In this document: piece after piece, positions 14,607 to 21,774 of the stretch | Position numbering within the stretch: position 1 is the stretch's first letter | Layout: each line of letters begins with the position of its first letter | NCBI GenBank assembly: GCA_043736395.1 | Contig: JAYTCQ010000226.1 | Coordinates: 1-21,774, forward strand | Direction of reading: 5' to 3' | Length of the DNA: 21,774 nt | From: JAFDVL01 sp043736395 | GTDB taxonomy: Bacteria > Acidobacteriota > Blastocatellia > RBC074 | Translations under genes and position numbers: made by a program | Notes under the pieces: generated by a model | Database searches by the model: none | The model's input: only the letters and a program-made list of their open reading frames with translations | What the model was told of the DNA's origin: nothing

Positions 14607-15733
14607 TTTTACCCGGCTCAACAATTGGCGTTCTCGGCAGTGGTCAGCTCGGTCGCATGTTTGCGATTGCGGCGCGGCGGATGGGGTATCGTGTGCATAC
14701 GTTTTCGCCGGATTCGGATACGCCTACGGGGCAGATCGCGGATGAGGAAATTATTGCTTCGTATGACGATCTGGATGCGGTGAAAAAATTTGCCAGCAAG
14801 GTTGATGTTGTCACGTTTGAATTTGAAAATGTTTCTTCGGCGGCGGTGGAGGCAGCGGCTTCGATGACACGCGTTCATCCAAGCGGTCACGTCCTGCATA
14901 CAACACAGCATCGGCTGCGTGAAAAAACTTTTCTGGCGCATCACGGCTTTCCGGTGGCTCCATACAAGCACGTCAAATCGCTGACGGATTTGAAACAGGC
15001 GATTGAAACCATTGGTTGTCCGGCAGTCCTGAAAACTGCGGGATTCGGCTACGACGGCAAGGGGCAATCGAAAATAAATTCACCGGATCAGGCTCCTGAA
15101 GCGTATTTAAATTTAGGAAATCGAGAAGCCATTCTTGAAGCTTTTATTGATTTCAAACGCGAAGTCTCAGTCGTCGCGGCGCGTGGACTTGACGGCAAAT
15201 TCGCTCACTACGGCGTCGTCGCAAATGAACATCATAACCACATTCTTGACCTTACGACTGCGCCCGCGCCGATTTCCAGAAAGCTGCAAAAAGAAGCCAT
15301 TGAAATTGCGCACGGCGTACTGGAATCTCTCAATGTAGTCGGCGTGATGTGCGTAGAGTTCTTTATTACCAAAGACGGAAAATTGCTCATCAACGAAACC
15401 GCTCCGCGTCCGCACAATTCAGGACATTTCACGTTCGATGCCAGCATCACCAGCCAGTTCGAGCAACAATTACGGGCTGTTTGTGGCTTACCGCTCGGCT
15501 CAACAGAATTATTGCGTCCGGCAGCAATGGCGAATTTGCTCGGAGATTTATGGCAATTCGGCGAACCAAACTGGGCCGCCGCTGCTGCGTTTCCCAATGT
15601 CAAAATTCATCTTTACGGCAAGCTCGAACCGCGCAAAGGTCGCAAGATGGGACACCTCACGGCGCTCGCCAACACTTCCGCTGAAGCCCGCCTGCAAGCC
15701 ATCTTCGCTCGTGAAGCGTTACTCACCAGATAA
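14603..15733 (+). CDS. purK: N5-carboxyaminoimidazole ribonucleotide synthase
   Basis: PurK uses ATP and bicarbonate to carboxylate AIR to N5-CAIR, the substrate of PurE. The 376-residue protein opens with IGVLGSGQLGRMFAIAARRMGY, followed by VVTFEFENV, the ATP-grasp segment PAVLKTAGFGYDGKGQ near 144-159, EAFIDFKREVSVVAARG near 180-196, and the metal and phosphate site GVMCVEFFITKDGKLLINETAPRPHNSGHFT near 248-278. Length and order match PurK. The start codon overlaps the stop of the HNH gene (ATGA) and no independent promoter is obvious, so expression probably depends on the purE-ptuA-ptuB transcript. A gap of 262 bp with no gene follows. Confidence 0.94.
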   Translation: MILPGSTIGVLGSGQLGRMFAIAARRMGYRVHTFSPDSDTPTGQIADEEIIASYDDLDAVKKFASKVDVVTFEFENVSSAAVEAAASMTRVHPSGHVLHTTQHRLREKTFLAHHGFPVAPYKHVKSLTDLKQAIETIGCPAVLKTAGFGYDGKGQSKINSPDQAPEAYLNLGNREAILEAFIDFKREVSVVAARGLDGKFAHYGVVANEHHNHILDLTTAPAPISRKLQKEAIEIAHGVLESLNVVGVMCVEFFITKDGKLLINETAPRPHNSGHFTFDASITSQFEQQLRAVCGLPLGSTELLRPAAMANLLGDLWQFGEPNWAAAAAFPNVKIHLYGKLEPRKGRKMGHLTALANTSAEARLQAIFAREALLTR

Positions 15734-15956
15734 TTTAAGTAACACATCTTTTCCTTGAAATTTATTTAATTGCTCTTTACTATACGTCCATCCTTCTTAT
15801 CTAAATTTTATGCAAAGCAGTAATAAGGTTGCTTGTTGCTGCGAGAATCAGAAACGACTTATCTTCTAATTCTCAAAATTTAAACCTCACAACTTCCTCA
15901 CTATAGCGATAGCTTTATCTGGAGATCACCGGCAGCGATCTCGAATTAGTTAACTC

Positions 15957-15989
15957 CATATCCTCGCCAGGATATGCCTTTTCAAGGAG
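15957..15989 (+). promoter_or_regulatory. Leader hairpin and strong ribosome-binding site of the S8 peptidase gene
   Basis: catatcct (15957-15964) and aggatatg (15969-15976) form a perfect 8-bp stem with loop cgcc. AAGGAG (15984-15989) follows and the ATG is 6 bases later at 15996. The hairpin leaves the ribosome site free and may mark the leader end. The rest of the gap 15734-15956 has no gene and no clear promoter that I can defend. Confidence 0.5.
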
Positions 15990-15995
15990 ACCTCA

Positions 15996-18884
15996 ATGAA
16001 GCCATTGTCCCGATATTTTTTTATTATGTTGCTGACAATTTCGCCTGTTCTGAATTTTTCAGCCAAAGCGCAAACGCAAACCGAACGGATTCAAACGGAA
16101 AAAGAACGCGCTCCAGAAATGAGTGAAAGTGCCATGCAGGAAATTGCGGCAATTCTGGAAGCGAAACGAAATCGCACGCCGGAACAACGCAAAATCGAAT
16201 CTTCGCTCTTGTCTGATTTAAATGAATTTAAGGCCAACAAAGAGTCAGGAAAAAACAAAACCGAATCTCTTGAAGACCAGCGTGTAACTGTCGAAATTCA
16301 TGCTCAAGTCACGGATGAACTTCTCGAATTAATTAAAAATGTGAGCGGCGAAGTTATTTCCAGCTCCGTCGAATATAAAACGATTCAAGCTAAACTTCCG
16401 CTGGAAGTATTGGAAGGAATTGCTGCCAGAGATGAGGTCAGGGCAATCACGCAGGCGCCAGTTGCGCACACCAATCGCAAGGAAGCAGTACTCAACCCTT
16501 TCGTGCTGAAAAACCTTAGCCTGTTCCTGCCTCGCCCCGACTTCGGAGAACCAAGAAACATCATCGAGCGCATGCACATTCTGTACGCAGCTCCAAAGGC
16601 GGAGGATGACATTCCAGTTTCAAACGCCTTCCCTGTCACCGGGCCGCCTAATTCGCAAGGTGACATTGCGCATCGCGCTAAAGAAGTCCGCGAAACTTTT
16701 AATGCCACCGGCAAAGGCATCAAAATCGGGGTGATGTCTGATAGTTCACGCGGTCTGGATAGATCGCAAGCCAATGGTAATTTGCCGGGTGATGTCACTG
16801 TCCTGCCCGGTCAAAGCGGGATGAGAACTGATGCATTGGACACCGGCGAAGGAACCGCGATGATGGAAATCATTTATGATTTAGCGCCGGAATCCAAACT
16901 CTTTTTTGCCAGTGCCTCGCAAAGTCCAGCACAGTTTGCCCAGAATATTCTTGATCTGCGCTTCAAATATGGATGTGACATTATCGTAGATGATGTGATC
17001 TGGTCGAACGAATCTCCCTTTCAAGACACCAGCATTGCACAGGCTGTTAATGCTGTGACCAATAATGGTGGCTTATATTTTTCATCAGCTGGCAATCAAG
17101 GCAATAATTCTGACGGTACTGCTACGACCTGGGAAGGCGATTTTAAAAGTGGCGGCGAACTTCCCGCCCTGGGCAGTCCGCTCTTCGATTTAAATGATTT
17201 CGGAGAAGGAGTGATTTCCAATCGAATTACTGCCGCTTCAACCAGCGGAGCTTTAGTTCGCCTACTCTGGGCTGACCCCTGGGGTGCTGCTGAAAATGAT
17301 TATGATTTGTTTGTGTTGGATTCGACTCTCACGACAGTCAAAGCATTTTCTACTAATGATCAATTCGTTTTTCCTCTCCCGATTGAAGCGGTGAATAATT
17401 CCACCATCCGCACCGGCGACCGCATTATTCTCGTTCGTTATGGAAACTCTGAACCACGTGCCTTGCATCTCGATACGGCTTTTGGGACGGCGCTTCTCGC
17501 GCTGACTTCCGATGGCGGAACGTATGGGCATTCAGCCGCTGCTGAAGCCTTCTCAGTGGCAGCCGTGAGCGCCGCAACGGCTCGTGGCGCAGCTTTCACA
17601 GGTGGTGTCGGCAATCCGGTAGAATCATTCAGTACCGACGGCCCACGCCGCATTTTCTTCAATGAAGACGGGACTCCTGTCACTCCCGGCAATTATTTAT
17701 TCGCCACTAATGGCGGTACTGCTCGTAACAAACCTGATTTTGCAGCCGCCGATGGTGTCGCAACTTCCGTCGCAGGATTTACTTCATTTTTCGGAACATC
17801 TGCCGCCGCGCCACACGCTGCCGCTATCGCTGCGATGATCAAAGGAGCCAAGCCTGACATTAAGAATGACGAACTTCGCAATCTGCTCCTGAATCAGGCC
17901 CTGGACATTGGCCCCAAAGGTCGTGACAAGGTTTCTGGCGCTGGTTTGCTTTCTCCTCTGAATACTTATCTTCAGGCTCTTCCCTCGCCGTTTCTGGAAT
18001 TGAATTTGACTCAGGCTTATGAAATTGAAAGCGCTAATTTCAATCGGTTTATTGAACCCGGTGAACGCGGTGCCTTGAGCATAATTTTTAAGAACAATGG
18101 AACGAAACGCGCTGAAGGAGTCAAAGCCAAAGTTACGACTACGACACCTGGCGTAAAAATGGTAGTTGACGAATCGGATTACTGGCAAATTTCTGAAGGT
18201 AAAGCTGAAGCGAATTTGCAGCCATTCAAATTTGATCTTGCACCCAATGCTCCTTGCGGTTACACGATTAATTTTACGGTTACGGTGTCGGATAATAGTG
18301 GATCGAATCCACGCAGCTTCCCGATTTCAATTCTCACCGGACGCCCTGGAACCACTCCATTCAATGCAGCTTACACAGGCGCAGCGGTCACCATCCCTGA
18401 TGCCTCAACTGAAGTTAGCATTAAGGTTCCTGTCAGTGGAATTTCAGGAGCTATTACCAAGGTGGCATTCCGCATCAATGGTACGGATTGCACCAAGCCC
18501 GACGGCGTAGGATTGCAACACGATAAAGTTGGAGATTTGGCAATGTTATTGCTTTCGCCCGCAGGCGGCGCAGTCACGTTGATGAGTCTGCCAGGAGGAG
18601 CGGGAATGCCAGGTAAGAATTTCTGTAATACTTTGTTGGATGATAGTGGCAGGAGTTCAATTCAAACCATTACGCCAAGTGGCGCTCCCTATTCCAATGT
18701 CTATCGTCCTGCTGTTCCATTCTCCGCATTCATTGGGCAAAATCCGAACGGAATTTGGGATCTGCGAATTCGTGATCTCGTTGCCACCGGAACCGGAAAA
18801 ATGAACAGCTTCTCCATTCTGATTTACAGCTGGGATTGCCAGAAGCAAACCAACGCGCTGACAGAAATTGAAGTGCAACAATAG
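15996..18884 (+). CDS. Secreted S8 (subtilisin-fold) peptidase with Glu at the His site and C-terminal P-domain
   Basis: The 962-residue protein has a signal peptide (about 1-25, cut near AKAQ), a long charged pro-region (26-230), a subtilase domain (about 240-660), a CARDB-like beta domain (about 670-760) and a proprotein-convertase P-domain near 790-950 (HDKVGDLAMLLLSP, GIWDLRIRD). Candidate catalytic residues are Asp249 (IGVMSDSSRG) and Ser602 (GTSAAAPHAAA). The usual HGT-x-x-A motif reads GEGTAMMEII, with Glu285 in place of His, followed by the expected DLAP. Sedolisins use Ser-Glu-Asp on this fold, so activity by a Glu-based triad is possible, as is an inactive protein. AAGGAG 6 bases before the ATG supports the start. 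It ends at a hairpin shared with the convergent M28 gene. Confidence 0.85.
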   Translation: MKPLSRYFFIMLLTISPVLNFSAKAQTQTERIQTEKERAPEMSESAMQEIAAILEAKRNRTPEQRKIESSLLSDLNEFKANKESGKNKTESLEDQRVTVEIHAQVTDELLELIKNVSGEVISSSVEYKTIQAKLPLEVLEGIAARDEVRAITQAPVAHTNRKEAVLNPFVLKNLSLFLPRPDFGEPRNIIERMHILYAAPKAEDDIPVSNAFPVTGPPNSQGDIAHRAKEVRETFNATGKGIKIGVMSDSSRGLDRSQANGNLPGDVTVLPGQSGMRTDALDTGEGTAMMEIIYDLAPESKLFFASASQSPAQFAQNILDLRFKYGCDIIVDDVIWSNESPFQDTSIAQAVNAVTNNGGLYFSSAGNQGNNSDGTATTWEGDFKSGGELPALGSPLFDLNDFGEGVISNRITAASTSGALVRLLWADPWGAAENDYDLFVLDSTLTTVKAFSTNDQFVFPLPIEAVNNSTIRTGDRIILVRYGNSEPRALHLDTAFGTALLALTSDGGTYGHSAAAEAFSVAAVSAATARGAAFTGGVGNPVESFSTDGPRRIFFNEDGTPVTPGNYLFATNGGTARNKPDFAAADGVATSVAGFTSFFGTSAAAPHAAAIAAMIKGAKPDIKNDELRNLLLNQALDIGPKGRDKVSGAGLLSPLNTYLQALPSPFLELNLTQAYEIESANFNRFIEPGERGALSIIFKNNGTKRAEGVKAKVTTTTPGVKMVVDESDYWQISEGKAEANLQPFKFDLAPNAPCGYTINFTVTVSDNSGSNPRSFPISILTGRPGTTPFNAAYTGAAVTIPDASTEVSIKVPVSGISGAITKVAFRINGTDCTKPDGVGLQHDKVGDLAMLLLSPAGGAVTLMSLPGGAGMPGKNFCNTLLDDSGRSSIQTITPSGAPYSNVYRPAVPFSAFIGQNPNGIWDLRIRDLVATGTGKMNSFSILIYSWDCQKQTNALTEIEVQQ

Positions 18885-18899
18885 AAAGTAATGAGGAAA

Positions 18900-18944
18900 A
18901 AGTGATGAGTGATGAGTGTCTTTAAAACTCATCACTCATCACTT
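18900..18944. terminator. Bidirectional terminator between convergent genes
   Basis: The arms 18900-18917 and 18927-18944 are perfect 18-bp reverse complements (agtgatgagtgatgagt and its complement) with a 9-base loop. A-rich sequence lies before and T-rich sequence after, in the 62 bp between the stops of the S8 gene and the minus-strand M28 gene. This fits a terminator for both directions. Confidence 0.85.
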
Positions 18945-18946
18945 CT

Positions 18947-20665
18947 TTATTTCTTCAACATCGCTTCGCGCTTGGCTTTGAATTCAGTGCCAAGCTTCCA
19001 TTCCGGCCATTTGTCGCCATTCGCGACGTTAAATCCTACTATAAATAATGCTTGTAAATCTTCCATTGCGCCGGACAAATCCCAGTTTGGTTTCACTTCA
19101 TCCGTCACGCCGTGATAATCATTCTTAGTGTATTCGTCGCGCGTTTTTTGACCGTAATCAGCGGGCTTGCCGATGTATTCATTGCCGCCATCAGGATCAA
19201 GCGCGGGCACGCCCTGCTTCGCAAATTCAAAATGATCGGAGCGATAGAAATATCCTTTTTCAGTTTCAGGATCACCAACAATCGTCCGGCCTTGCATCTT
19301 GATGACTTCCGCCAACGAATCATCCAAGGTTGAATTTCCTAAGCCAACCACCGTGATGTCTTTCGTTTTGCCCCACTGATTAATGCCGTCCATGTTGATG
19401 TCGGCGAGAGTTTTGTTGAGCGGATACAAGGGATGCTCAGCGTAATATTTTGCACCGAGCAAACCTTTCTCCTCCGCCGTCACCGCCAAAAATAAAATTG
19501 ACCGCTTCGGAGCCGGAGTGAGTTTTCCAAATCCTTTCGCCCATTCCAGCAAACATGCGACGCCGGATGCATTGTCAATCGCGCCGTTGAAAATTTGATC
19601 GCCGGTTAATTTCGGATCACGTCCCATGTGATCCCAATGCGCGGTATAAATCACGTATTCGTCTTTGAGCTTCGGATCAGAACCTTCCAATTTCGCAATC
19701 ACATTCTGCGAAGCGATTTCGCGGATGGTAGACTTCACATTGATGTTCGCCTTCGCGTTCAGCGCGACGGGCTTGAATTCTTTCGTCAGCGCCGTTTTTT
19801 TCAGAGCTTCTAAATCCTGTCCGCTCGCTGCAAATAATTCTTTGGCTTTATCAAAAGAAATCCAGCCTTCAACTGGAACGCGTCCTTTTTCAGAGCCTTT
19901 CAATCCAAAATTTTCCTGTCGCCAACTGGCTAAGGCTTTCAGCGGATAACCTGCCGTCGCGGTCTCATGCACAATGATTGCAGCCGCGGCGCCTTTCTCG
20001 GATGCGATTTCGTATTTGTACGTCCAGCGTCCGTAGTACGTCATCGCTTTGCCTTTGAAAATTTTGTCATCCATTTTTGTTGGATCGCTCGAATCAGGGA
20101 TTTGCGGATCATTGACCAGCATCACAATTGTTTTGCCTTTGACATCTATACCTTTGAAATCATCCCAACCATATTCAGGAGCGACGACGCCGTAGCCAAC
20201 AAAGACAATGTCAGAATTCTTAACATCTACATTGGGCTTAAACGTCGAAGAACGCGCAAGATAATCTTCTTCGGTAAGTTTTATTTCTTTGCCGCCAGCA
20301 TTAAGTGAAACTGTCGGATTCGGCGTGTAACCAATCAGCGGAACTTTTTGCACATACGTCCCATCAGGATTTCCGGCTTTCAGTCCAGCCTGTTTGAATT
20401 GATCGCTGATGTATTTGAGAGTTAGTTCTTCGCCTTTTGTACCAGGCGCGCGCCCTTCGTATTCATCAGAAGCGAGCGTCTTGATATGCGCCATCAAAGC
20501 ATCTGATTTCATCACCTCCATCGCAGGCTTCACCGCATCTGGATATACAACGGCAGCGGTTGGTGCTGGCGTCGTAGGCGAATTTGAAACCGATGTTTTT
20601 TGCTCGCATCCGACGACTGCCGCCATCGAAAGTAACAGTAAAAATATGAGCGAATTTCTGAACAT
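18947..20665 (-). CDS. M28-family metallopeptidase with PA domain, lipoprotein
   Basis: I set the start at the ATG 20665-20663 because AAGGAG lies 7 bases before it and it opens a lipoprotein signal (MFRNSLIFLLLLSMAAVVGC). A longer frame to 20773 lacks support. The 572-residue protein has a Pro/Thr-rich linker, a first part of the peptidase domain (MAHIKTLASDEYEGRAPGT), an inserted PA domain (about 140-290, with DIVFVGYGVVAPEYGWDDF) and the zinc core: His343 (TAHWDHMG), Asp364 (GAIDNASG), Glu398/399 (TAEEKGLLG), Asp426 (NMDG) and His478 (RSDHFEF). All ligands of the di-zinc site are present, so it should be an active aminopeptidase at the cell envelope. It is convergent with the S8 gene, and the pair may share a peptide-degrading role. 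Confidence 0.9.
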   Translation of the reverse strand: MFRNSLIFLLLLSMAAVVGCEQKTSVSNSPTTPAPTAAVVYPDAVKPAMEVMKSDALMAHIKTLASDEYEGRAPGTKGEELTLKYISDQFKQAGLKAGNPDGTYVQKVPLIGYTPNPTVSLNAGGKEIKLTEEDYLARSSTFKPNVDVKNSDIVFVGYGVVAPEYGWDDFKGIDVKGKTIVMLVNDPQIPDSSDPTKMDDKIFKGKAMTYYGRWTYKYEIASEKGAAAAIIVHETATAGYPLKALASWRQENFGLKGSEKGRVPVEGWISFDKAKELFAASGQDLEALKKTALTKEFKPVALNAKANINVKSTIREIASQNVIAKLEGSDPKLKDEYVIYTAHWDHMGRDPKLTGDQIFNGAIDNASGVACLLEWAKGFGKLTPAPKRSILFLAVTAEEKGLLGAKYYAEHPLYPLNKTLADINMDGINQWGKTKDITVVGLGNSTLDDSLAEVIKMQGRTIVGDPETEKGYFYRSDHFEFAKQGVPALDPDGGNEYIGKPADYGQKTRDEYTKNDYHGVTDEVKPNWDLSGAMEDLQALFIVGFNVANGDKWPEWKLGTEFKAKREAMLKK

Positions 20666-20777
20666 TGAAGCTCTCCTTGTTGTTAGTTGATCGTGTCTGA
20701 TTCGGAGTGAAGTATGATCTGACAGGGGATTTTCATCAAGTCTCTCCCCCACGAAGAATAAATTTGAAGGCACTATT

Positions 20778-20797
20778 TTGCACTCAATTTAGTGCAA
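20778..20797. promoter_or_regulatory. Operator-like inverted repeat TTGCACT-N6-AGTGCAA
   Basis: A perfect 7-bp inverted repeat (20778-20784 and 20791-20797) lies in the divergent region between the M28 gene and the regulator pseudogene. The half-site recurs as tcgcacttt near 20802 and exactly as TTGCACT at 20863-20869, where it overlaps the -35 box. This spacing fits a binding site for a small helix-turn-helix regulator such as the one encoded next door. The link is inferred. Confidence 0.5.
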
Positions 20798-20862
20798 TTT
20801 ATCGCACTTTCAATCTACGGAATAATAAAACTATCCCGACATCTCATCTATGGTGCTGTAAA

Positions 20863-20891
20863 TTGCACTTTTGCTAGCTCAATTCTATGAT
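20863..20891 (+). promoter_or_regulatory. Sigma70-type promoter of the HTH regulator gene
   Basis: TTGCAC (20863-20868), a 17-base spacer and TATGAT (20886-20891) form a near-consensus promoter. Transcription would begin near 20898, about 19 bases before the ATG at 20917, with no strong ribosome-binding site. The -35 box overlaps a copy of the TTGCACT motif, so a bound repressor there would block transcription. Confidence 0.6.
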
Positions 20892-20916
20892 ACTTGTAGG
20901 TAAAAAAATAAACTTT

Positions 20917-21132
20917 ATGCATATTGATGAATTTATCGCACGGCTCAAACAACGCCGTAATGAACTAGCAATTACACTTAATCATCTTGCTGAGTTGTCT
21001 GGTGTTGGCTTACGCACTCTCTAAGAAATCGAAAGTGGGAAAGGAAATCCAACGTTTGCGACTCTTAGAAAAATTGCTGATGTCCTGGGTATGGAAATAA
21101 AACTGGAAGTAAAACAACCCTTCACAAAATGA
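20917..21132 (+). pseudogene. Xre/HipB-like HTH regulator interrupted by one in-frame stop
   Basis: The 72-codon frame reads MHIDEFIARLKQRRNELAIT, LNHLAELSGVGLRTL, a TAA at 21022-21024, then EIESGKGNPTFATLRKIADV and LGMEIKLEVKQ. Apart from the stop this is a complete HTH_3 domain of the HipB type, where the stop replaces one residue (often Lys, Gln or Ser) just before the recognition helix ends. The residues on both sides are well conserved and in frame, so the loss is recent, or the stop is a sequencing error. No hipA follows: 21133-21163 is empty and then a hairpin repeat begins. An intact promoter and operator-like repeats remain upstream. A truncated 35-residue product would not bind DNA by itself. 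Confidence 0.75.
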
Positions 21133-21163
21133 ACTTGGGAAATAAAAATTTATGAAAGAAAGA

Positions 21164-21244
21164 GGCGTCAAGAGTTCAAGCCTTTAGCTTGGTTTTACAG
21201 TGATGAGAATTAAAGCCAAGCTAAAGGCTTGAACTCTCGACGCC
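21164..21244. repeat. Long inverted repeat, 29-bp arms (REP-like hairpin)
   Basis: The arms 21164-21192 and 21216-21244 are reverse complements with one mismatch over 29 bp, around a 23-base loop. The core is gttcaagcctttagcttgg. It lies 31 bp after the regulator pseudogene. The gene-free stretch 21133-21432 shows nothing else that I can support. The sequence differs from the repeats at 1250-1352 and 4804-4867, so it is another family. Confidence 0.8.
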
Positions 21245-21432
21245 TGTTATGAAGGTCGCGAATCATTTATTCGGTTGTTTTTCACACAATGAATTCAATG
21301 CCACCAGCAAGCGAACCTATCTTGAAAATTATCGCCAACGCAGAAATTACCTATTGGCTTGAAATGCGATACAATTGAATTTCCATAGAAGCTTTCATCA
21401 ACACATTCAAGGTAGTGGAAGGAGCCGTTTGT

Positions 21433-21759
21433 ATGCGTTATCACTTTTTCACTTTCATTATTGCGACTCTCATTTCGTTTCCTTCTCTCGCGCAAAATTC
21501 ATCCGCTGCGGAGCAGGCTTTTGCCAACATGAAAACTGCCCTCGGCGGCGAAGAACAAATCAAATCTATTCATAGCTTGTCCTTCACCGCCGCAGAACGA
21601 AAATTTATCCCCGGCAAAGAAATCAAAACAGAACTCAAAGTCGAATGGCTTCTTCCAGATAAATTTTATAAGCAGCTCATGTTACGCACCGAGAGAAAGA
21701 GGAGCAAGGTTGACAAGTTCGTGATAAGCGGTCTTGAGTGCCGCCGCATAGAGTTTTGA
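21433..21759 (+). CDS. Secreted protein, apparently truncated at the 3' side
   Basis: I chose the ATG at 21433 because AAGGAG lies 9 bases before it. A frame from 21415 is less likely. The 108-residue product has a signal peptide (MRYHFFTFIIATLISFPSLAQ, cut near SLAQ) and then AEQAFANMKTALGGEEQIKS, IHSLSFTAAER and LLPDKFYKQLML. This resembles the start of periplasmic proteins with an outer-membrane lipoprotein-sorting-like fold, usually over 200 residues. After about residue 85 the sequence turns basic (RTERKRSKVDK) and ends soon after at a TGA, unlike that family. A mobile element may have cut the gene near 21685. The family is a recognition by eye and the window ends 15 bp later. Confidence 0.5.
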   Translation: MRYHFFTFIIATLISFPSLAQNSSAAEQAFANMKTALGGEEQIKSIHSLSFTAAERKFIPGKEIKTELKVEWLLPDKFYKQLMLRTERKRSKVDKFVISGLECRRIEF

Positions 21760-21774
21760 CTTTAAGGCAAATTG

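Noticed and set aside
14618..15067. Minus-strand 149-residue frame opposite purK
   Set aside because: It lies entirely inside purK with no motif and a shadow-type composition.
1..21774. CRISPR array, tRNA or rRNA genes
   Set aside because: No regularly spaced direct repeats and no cloverleaf or rRNA-like sequence were found by eye on either strand. The repeats present are paired inverted repeats.

Overview
The window reads as a chromosomal segment of a free-living Gram-negative bacterium. An Acidobacteriota (Blastocatellia-like) host is my best guess. It rests on the feel of the housekeeping proteins (Rickettsia/Thermus-type isocitrate dehydrogenase, secreted S8 and M28 peptidases, SanA-like protein, lipocalin-like protein) and on the many long hairpin repeats between genes. 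No marker gene proves it. Ordinary chromosomal genes of middling GC alternate with clearly more A+T-rich accessory blocks that look acquired.

Left edge (1-1370): a mobile, decayed zone. A partial transposase runs off the left end on the minus strand. Next to it is a truncated FRG-domain gene, then an 85-bp structure that looks like an integron attC site read on the minus strand, then a minus-strand pseudogene with two in-frame stops whose reading frame ends inside the attC. I read this as the remnant of an integron cassette array cut by an insertion sequence. Long inverted repeats follow.

1370-6490: chromosomal backbone. It holds a lipocalin-like protein, a minus-strand pair (family 2 glycosyltransferase and LCAT-like lipase), a divergent SanA-like membrane protein, and NADP-type isocitrate dehydrogenase with a strong hairpin after it.

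6499-11640: a 299-bp MITE-like element with perfect 16-bp terminal inverted repeats and an 8-bp target duplication sits just upstream of a tight, A+T-rich four-gene operon. Its genes encode a von Willebrand A protein with a helical N-terminal domain, a divergent Ser/Thr kinase, a PP2C phosphatase, and a 537-residue protein resembling MYG1/DHH-type phosphoesterases. The first three resemble the TerY-P (vWA, kinase, phosphatase) triad linked to stress response and phage defence. The fourth may be its effector. This is the best candidate for an undescribed system in the window. A small AbrB-like antitoxin gene follows, with what may be the stump of a Doc-like toxin.

12182-15733: the purine genes purE and purK are separated by a two-gene Septu-type defence system (PtuA-like ATPase and PtuB-like HNH nuclease). 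ptuA/ptuB and ptuB/purK both overlap by ATGA, so a defence system is translationally stitched into a housekeeping purine operon.

15734-21774: a large secreted subtilisin-fold protein with Glu where the catalytic His is expected, a convergent M28 metallopeptidase lipoprotein, an Xre/HipB-like regulator gene broken by one in-frame stop behind an intact-looking promoter, a 29-bp-arm hairpin, and a secreted protein that appears truncated at the right edge.
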